Below are positions 41,088 to 44,803 of a DNA stretch of 44,803 nt, piece after piece. Below the pieces are notes generated by a model. The model was not told the DNA's origin and did no database searches. It saw nothing but the letters and a program-made list of their open reading frames with translations. The DNA lies in assembly GCA_027729785.1 (NCBI GenBank), contig JAQCDY010000002.1, forward strand, positions 1 through 44,803. Direction: 5' to 3'. The DNA comes from Actinomycetota bacterium (GTDB lineage Bacteria > Actinomycetota > Acidimicrobiia > Acidimicrobiales > Ilumatobacteraceae). Position numbers and translations under genes: made by a program. Every line of letters starts with the position of its first letter. Position 1 is the stretch's first letter.

Positions 41088-41744
41088 TTAATTCGTTGGA
41101 CGCGTTACCCAAATTGACTGCGGTGAACCAAGCAACACAGTTTGAACAACACCCGCAGTGTCTGCAATCGAGAATGTCGTTGCGGCGGCGAGGATTGTTT
41201 CGCGAGTATCACCATCTGGTTCGGCTATTGACTGAGCATTTACTGTGCAAACCTTTGCACTTGTCTGAGCGATCGAGTTGATGCGTGAAATTCTTGTTCC
41301 GTTAAAGTCAACGCCAAGGTCGGTCGACAATGTTGCACAGTTGAGGTCTTTGTCACCTGTCACTGTATAGTTCACTGATGGCGAGGTAGAAGAGCCCCCA
41401 GCGCGAAGAAGAGTGACGACCGGCTTTACTGCTGCAGCGACTGTTGTAGTGGTCGTTGGCGCGACTGTTGTAGTGGTCGTTGGCGCGACTGTTGTAGTGG
41501 TTGGTGCCGGACGTTTTACCCATTTTAGAGTTTTCTTAACTTTGGTACAAACAAGTTTTTTGCCAGAGACATTTTTTTTGCCAGAGACATTTTTTTTGCC
41601 AGAGACATTTTTTTTGCCAGAGACATTCACGATCTTGCCCCTAACGGTGCATTTTGCGCCTTCTTTTTTCACAGCATGAACCGATGAACCGAAAATGCCA
41701 ATAAGACCCAAAACAATTGCGAACGAAACTAGTTTTTTTCCCAT
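41088..41744 (-). CDS. Secreted protein with Lys/Ser and Thr/Val tandem repeats
   Basis: 218 residues. An N-terminal signal peptide (MGKKLVSFAIVLGLIGIFGSS) is followed by two cysteines flanking a repeat of NVSGKK units (four in a row), then a Thr-rich linker of three TTTTTVAP-like units, and a C-terminal beta-rich domain of about 110 residues (KPVVTLLRAGGSSTSPSVNY onward) with two more Cys. The first part resembles small Cys-containing wall-associated repeats; the second looks like an extracellular domain I cannot name. TAGACT stands 6 nt before the ATG. The repeats are visible at DNA level and could vary in number. Confidence 0.75.
   Translation of the reverse strand: MGKKLVSFAIVLGLIGIFGSSVHAVKKEGAKCTVRGKIVNVSGKKNVSGKKNVSGKKNVSGKKLVCTKVKKTLKWVKRPAPTTTTVAPTTTTTVAPTTTTTVAAAVKPVVTLLRAGGSSTSPSVNYTVTGDKDLNCATLSTDLGVDFNGTRISRINSIAQTSAKVCTVNAQSIAEPDGDTRETILAAATTFSIADTAGVVQTVLLGSPQSIWVTRPTN
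41437..41508. repeat. 24-bp tandem repeat, three copies (Thr/Val linker)
   Basis: Units beginning GCGACTGTTGTAGTGG start at 41437, 41461 and 41485, in frame, and encode the TTTTTVAP-like linker of the secreted protein. Confidence 0.85.
41556..41629. repeat. 18-bp tandem repeat, four copies (NVSGKK)
   Basis: GCCAGAGACATTTTTTTT-type units at 41562, 41580, 41598 and 41616, nearly identical at base level, each with a run of eight T. They encode NVSGKK on the minus strand. Confidence 0.88.
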
Positions 41745-41750
41745 ACCAAA

Positions 41751-41756
41751 AGTCTA
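41751..41756 (-). promoter_or_regulatory. Candidate -10 box for the secreted repeat protein (leaderless)
   Basis: TAGACT on the minus strand ends 6 nt before the ATG at 41744. Confidence 0.4.
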
Positions 41757-41869
41757 GTCATTTCAACCTCAATCAACATTTATCATTTAGCACAAATATT
41801 CATGGCTTTTAAGGTGCAAATACCCTCAAAGGTGCAACTAAGCGGTCTTTTCTGGCTGGCCTTAAAACA

Positions 41870-42565
41870 CTAAGGACGTCTGGAATTTAATTGCCAAATG
41901 GCGACGTAGCTCTCGCCAAATCCGACAGGCATAAACTTGCGACCACTGAACACTTGAAGCGCACAAGGCACTTGCAAAAGAAGTTTCTCTAGCTTCAGAC
42001 CTGTTATGTAGGGTCCATTCCAAGGACCATCTGTGAACTCCTTAATCGGACTGAATCCGTTAAGGGATAATAAATCACGAATATTTTGTGCTGTCATTAA
42101 GTTGCAATGCGTGTTGTCTGAAAAACCACTCCAAAAAGAGCCGGTCCTTTTATGCGCGAAACCATCAAACTGAGGGGTGACAATCAGAAGTCTCCCATCT
42201 GCCCTTAATGATCGAACCAAAATCTCAATTGCCGAGGATAGTTCTGATGGCTCAAGATGCTCAAAAACGTGAATCGAGACCACTGCGCTGAACGTTGACG
42301 CAGGAATCTCATCTAATTGGCTGTACAAATTCGACTTTGGGTTACGCAATTTGGCTTCGCTGAGAGCAAATTTTGATGTGTCAAAACCATCAACTTGCCC
42401 AAGTGGTGAGAGTCGCTCAATAACTGTGCCTGTTCCACAACCAAAGTCAAGCATGTGAGCAGTGTCAAGATACCTACTCGAAAGTTTTTTATACCATCCC
42501 AAGGCTGGCCGATCACCAATCTGTCCATTATTGATGTAGTAGGTCTCGTCAAATGGTTGAACCAC
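41870..42565 (-). CDS. Class I SAM-dependent methyltransferase in an envelope-glycan region
   Basis: 231 residues: motif I LDFGCGTGTVIERL, acidic DGFDTSKFALSEAK, SIHVFEHLEP and RADGRLLIVTPQFDGF, followed by a variable C-terminus (FWSGFSDNTHCNLMTAQNI). This is a common type in polysaccharide or lipid-linked sugar clusters. It is divergent from a DPPR-synthase-like gene across 69 bp and lies in the more AT-rich right end. The substrate is unknown. Confidence 0.85.
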   Translation of the reverse strand: MVQPFDETYYINNGQIGDRPALGWYKKLSSRYLDTAHMLDFGCGTGTVIERLSPLGQVDGFDTSKFALSEAKLRNPKSNLYSQLDEIPASTFSAVVSIHVFEHLEPSELSSAIEILVRSLRADGRLLIVTPQFDGFAHKRTGSFWSGFSDNTHCNLMTAQNIRDLLSLNGFSPIKEFTDGPWNGPYITGLKLEKLLLQVPCALQVFSGRKFMPVGFGESYVAIWQLNSRRP

Positions 42566-42622
42566 ATCTTGATACTAGATGTTGGTCAAACGACTTAATC
42601 AGACCCAAACTGGCGAACAACT

Positions 42623-42628
42623 TATAAT
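42623..42628 (+). promoter_or_regulatory. Consensus -10 box for the UbiA-family gene (leaderless)
   Basis: A perfect TATAAT ends 6 nt before the ATG at 42635. It is the best single example of the spacing seen across the window. Confidence 0.6.
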
Positions 42629-42634
42629 TAGGTC

Positions 42635-43501
42635 ATGTCTGCCCTGCTCTTGAGTGCCACGCGACCACGTCAATGGAGCAAGAATTTTCTGGTATTCATC
42701 GCAGGTCTCACTTCAGGAGATGCGTTCGAATTAGGAGTTTGGCCAAAATTATTACTTGCATTTTGGCTTTATACTTTTGCGTCAGCGTCAATGTACCTAG
42801 TAAATGATGTTCGCGATAAAAAAGTCGACGCCAGCCACCCAAAAAAGAAATTCAGGGCAATCGCTTCAGGACAATTGTCGTCCCGTACTGCACTTTTTGC
42901 AGCCGCTGCACTCTCGTCAATCAGCATCGTCGGAGTGGTGGCGCTACCTAAAAAAGCCTTTTTCATACTCGCTGCCTATCTTTTGATTACGGTAATTTAC
43001 TCACTGAAATTAAAGTCGATTCGCATAATCGAAATAGTCATTGTGTCATCTGGTTTTGTCTTGAGAATTTGGTTCGGCGCCGCAGCAATTAATGTACCGA
43101 TGTCTGTTTGGCTCTGTGTCAGCATTTATGCGGGTTCGGCAATGATTGTCATTGCCAAACGGCACGCTGAATTGAGAATGCACGACCCAAAAATAGTTCG
43201 AGAAGTGATCTTAAAATATAGTCGGAGAATTCTTCAAGTTTCTGGATTGTTTGCGTCGTTGTGTCTGACAACTACCTATGTTTTGTGGACACTTTTTGGT
43301 CAACAAGACACACTCACAGACAGACTTTTTTTGTACATCTCTTGCATTCCATTTGTAGTCGGGGTGGCCAAGTTCTATAGTCAGGACCAAATTCATGGAG
43401 TTGAAGAACCAGAAGAGTTCCTACTCACAGACAGAACAATGCAGATTTCTGGATCTATTTTTTTACTCCTACTGGCACTTGGAATTTTTGTAAATCGTTA
43501 G
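42635..43501 (+). CDS. Decaprenyl-phosphate phosphoribosyltransferase-like UbiA-family protein
   Basis: A 288-residue membrane protein with about nine hydrophobic helices. The N-terminal RPRQWSKNFLVFIAG, the Mg-binding NDVRDKKVDASHPKKKFR and YSLKLKSIRIIEIVIVSSGF followed by AKRHAELRM resemble the mycobacterial enzyme (Rv3806c type). That enzyme transfers phosphoribose from PRPP to decaprenyl phosphate, the first step toward the arabinose donor for the cell wall. The polyprenyl phosphate ultimately comes from the UppS product. No DprE genes are in the window, so an arabinan role is inferred. Confidence 0.85.
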   Translation: MSALLLSATRPRQWSKNFLVFIAGLTSGDAFELGVWPKLLLAFWLYTFASASMYLVNDVRDKKVDASHPKKKFRAIASGQLSSRTALFAAAALSSISIVGVVALPKKAFFILAAYLLITVIYSLKLKSIRIIEIVIVSSGFVLRIWFGAAAINVPMSVWLCVSIYAGSAMIVIAKRHAELRMHDPKIVREVILKYSRRILQVSGLFASLCLTTTYVLWTLFGQQDTLTDRLFLYISCIPFVVGVAKFYSQDQIHGVEEPEEFLLTDRTMQISGSIFLLLLALGIFVNR

Positions 43502-43504
43502 AGT

Positions 43505-44611
43505 TTATTTTAAAAGTTGCAAAATTAAATCGCTATATTTTTGCATGCTGGTGCTACTAACGGCTCTGGGAGATTTCTTCGTTATGTTTCGCACCTCCTT
43601 CATCCCGACTGTTAGTGCTGCAATATCATTCGGGCGAACAAGAACTCCTACGTCTGAAGAGTCGACCACTGTTCGCACTCCAGGTAGATCGCTCGTGACA
43701 AGCGGTATCCCAAGAGCCTTTGCCTCCGCTTGGGCTATTCCGAATGCCTCCAAAGCGTTTATCGACGGGAATATGAACGCATCGATAGATGCATAAAAAT
43801 CTGCGACATCATCTTCAGGAACGAATCCCAATAAATCAATACGTGAGTCGCTATTCGAACTTGCTTCAAGTCTTTTATATATTTCTTGACCCTCTGAACT
43901 GACCGGACTACCCGCAATCAAAAGTTGGTCTTCAGGATTTGCCGCGAAGGTAAAAGCCGCGACTAAATTTTCAAGACCTTTCTCTGCGGCGATTCGTCCC
44001 AGAAATCCGTAGTGAAAACCTGAAGACTTACGAAATGAAGGTTTTGAAAGCTGTCGGATTTGCAGTGGTGGAGCAATCGCAATCGAATCAATCAATCCAG
44101 ATTTTATTCGTGAATAGTCTGCATAATCTCTGCTTGAAACTACCGAAGATTTCGATCTCTTTAACGCGAAACGACAACTCCGATCCATAATAATTTCAAT
44201 GATTTTTCCCAAAAATGATTTTTCGGAAACGAAATCGCATTGATATGTTAACAATTTTGGAGTTGACGACATGAAAGAAATTAATCCAGATTCAAGCATC
44301 GGCAAATGAAGATGAAGCAAACGGGCCCGCCTGGCATATCGGTAAACTAAAAAAGGAAACGATGCGCTAATCAGACCATTTGCCACACGCAGGACAACAC
44401 TTGCGCGCACCACATCCACGCCATTAATATTCTCAAATTTCATTAAAGATTTGTCGTGTTGCTGACACACCACACATACGGTCAAACCCTTCGCCACCAT
44501 TTCTTCTGCGACACGTTTAGCCATATCGGTAAGTCCACTTATATGTGGGTGATAATAATTTAGTGCAACGACATAGTCGTAGTCACAGATACGTTTACTC
44601 GTGCGAGACAT
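43505..44611 (-). CDS. GT4-type glycosyltransferase
   Basis: 368 residues with the GT-B fold of family 4. The N-terminal domain has YYHPHISGLTDMAKRVAE (acceptor side). The C-terminal domain has HYGFLGRIAAEKGLENLVAA and the sugar-nucleotide region FPSINALEAFGIAQAEAKALG, with the EX7E-like EAFGIAQAE motif. It likely transfers a hexose or related sugar to a lipid-linked or envelope glycan. It is convergent with the UbiA-like gene, 4 bp away. Codons are visibly more AT-rich than in the left part of the window. Donor and acceptor are unknown. Confidence 0.88.
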   Translation of the reverse strand: MSRTSKRICDYDYVVALNYYHPHISGLTDMAKRVAEEMVAKGLTVCVVCQQHDKSLMKFENINGVDVVRASVVLRVANGLISASFPFLVYRYARRARLLHLHLPMLESGLISFMSSTPKLLTYQCDFVSEKSFLGKIIEIIMDRSCRFALKRSKSSVVSSRDYADYSRIKSGLIDSIAIAPPLQIRQLSKPSFRKSSGFHYGFLGRIAAEKGLENLVAAFTFAANPEDQLLIAGSPVSSEGQEIYKRLEASSNSDSRIDLLGFVPEDDVADFYASIDAFIFPSINALEAFGIAQAEAKALGIPLVTSDLPGVRTVVDSSDVGVLVRPNDIAALTVGMKEVRNITKKSPRAVSSTSMQKYSDLILQLLK

Positions 44612-44639
44612 TAGTTATCTATTCGCAGAAGCAACTAGA

Positions 44640-44803
44640 TCAGATTTCTGCACGTTGAAAAGCATCAGTATTGTCGAGCAGTGGATCGAGATAGCTTCCA
44701 TCAATTGGTCTGCTTATTCGAGACTTGATTCTTGCTTGACGGCTGATCACATAAAGTCCTGATAACCCAAACGCAAGCTGCGTCGCCACAACATGCCTGG
44801 GAT
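44640..44803 (-). CDS. 3' end of an unidentified membrane-protein gene, cut by the window edge
   Basis: The last 54 codons of a frame still open at the right edge, ending YLDPLLDNTDAFQRAEI. It contains one possible membrane helix (VVATQLAFGLSGLYVIS) and an Arg/Lys-rich stretch. It lies 28 bp upstream of the glycosyltransferase gene on the same strand, so it may share its operon. Too little is visible to name a family. Confidence 0.5.
   Translation of the reverse strand, partial: PRHVVATQLAFGLSGLYVISRQARIKSRISRPIDGSYLDPLLDNTDAFQRAEI

Noticed and set aside
41437-41629. A CRISPR-like array
   Set aside because: The repeats are directly adjacent without spacers, in frame, and encode simple peptide repeats in a secreted protein.

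Overview
The window looks like part of an actinobacterial chromosome of intermediate GC, most probably from the Acidimicrobiia. This placement is inferred from an F420-type luciferase-like oxidoreductase, an MtrA/MtrB/LpqB-like signalling set, a decaprenyl-phosphate phosphoribosyltransferase-like UbiA protein, a menaquinone (not ubiquinone) gene set, and many starts that look leaderless (a TANNNT box 6-7 nt before the start codon). Genes are packed tightly, often with 4-nt ATGA/GTGA overlaps. No stretch over about 170 bases lacks a gene. I found no tRNA, rRNA, insertion sequence, prophage or CRISPR array.

Left part (1-26 kb). The housekeeping series phoH - ybeY - CNNM/CBS protein - era - recO runs on the minus strand. 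It is split by other genes, including most of a menaquinone pathway (menG, menF, menD, menH, menA, menE). recO is preceded by a catalytically dead cis-prenyltransferase homologue. That gene is divergent from a catalytic uppS which lacks the C-terminal RxG tail; the dead homologue has it. Together they look like a split, two-subunit undecaprenyl diphosphate synthase. Other genes here are a DinG/XPD-type helicase, a response regulator and histidine kinase transcribed divergently from a structured 168-bp spacer, a GerMN lipoprotein, a small beta-oxidation-type group (MaoC hydratase, LLM oxidoreductase, acyl-CoA dehydrogenase), a GGDEF-EAL protein, glutamate dehydrogenase and a PhnD-like binding protein.

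Middle part (26-39 kb). A catabolic cluster reads as a route from gamma-butyrobetaine or crotonobetaine through L-carnitine to glycine betaine. Its genes encode an ADP-forming acyl-CoA synthetase, an acyl-CoA dehydrogenase, a CaiD-like hydratase, carnitine dehydrogenase fused to a thioesterase, a BKACE-family dehydrocarnitine cleavage enzyme, a free-standing thioesterase, and a divergent acetoacetyl-CoA synthetase that would recover the acetoacetate released. It is followed by a methyltransferase, a MocD-like membrane di-iron oxygenase and a MocE-like Rieske ferredoxin. Next comes a redoxin gene interrupted by one in-frame UGA exactly at the expected redox cysteine, with a SECIS-like hairpin just downstream: a probable selenoprotein.

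Right part (39-44.8 kb). Here are SDR enzymes, an isochorismatase-like hydrolase, very small proteins, and a repeat-containing secreted protein. The end is visibly more AT-rich and carries cell-envelope glycan genes: a methyltransferase, a DPPR-synthase-like UbiA protein, a GT4 glycosyltransferase and the end of a membrane protein gene cut by the window edge.
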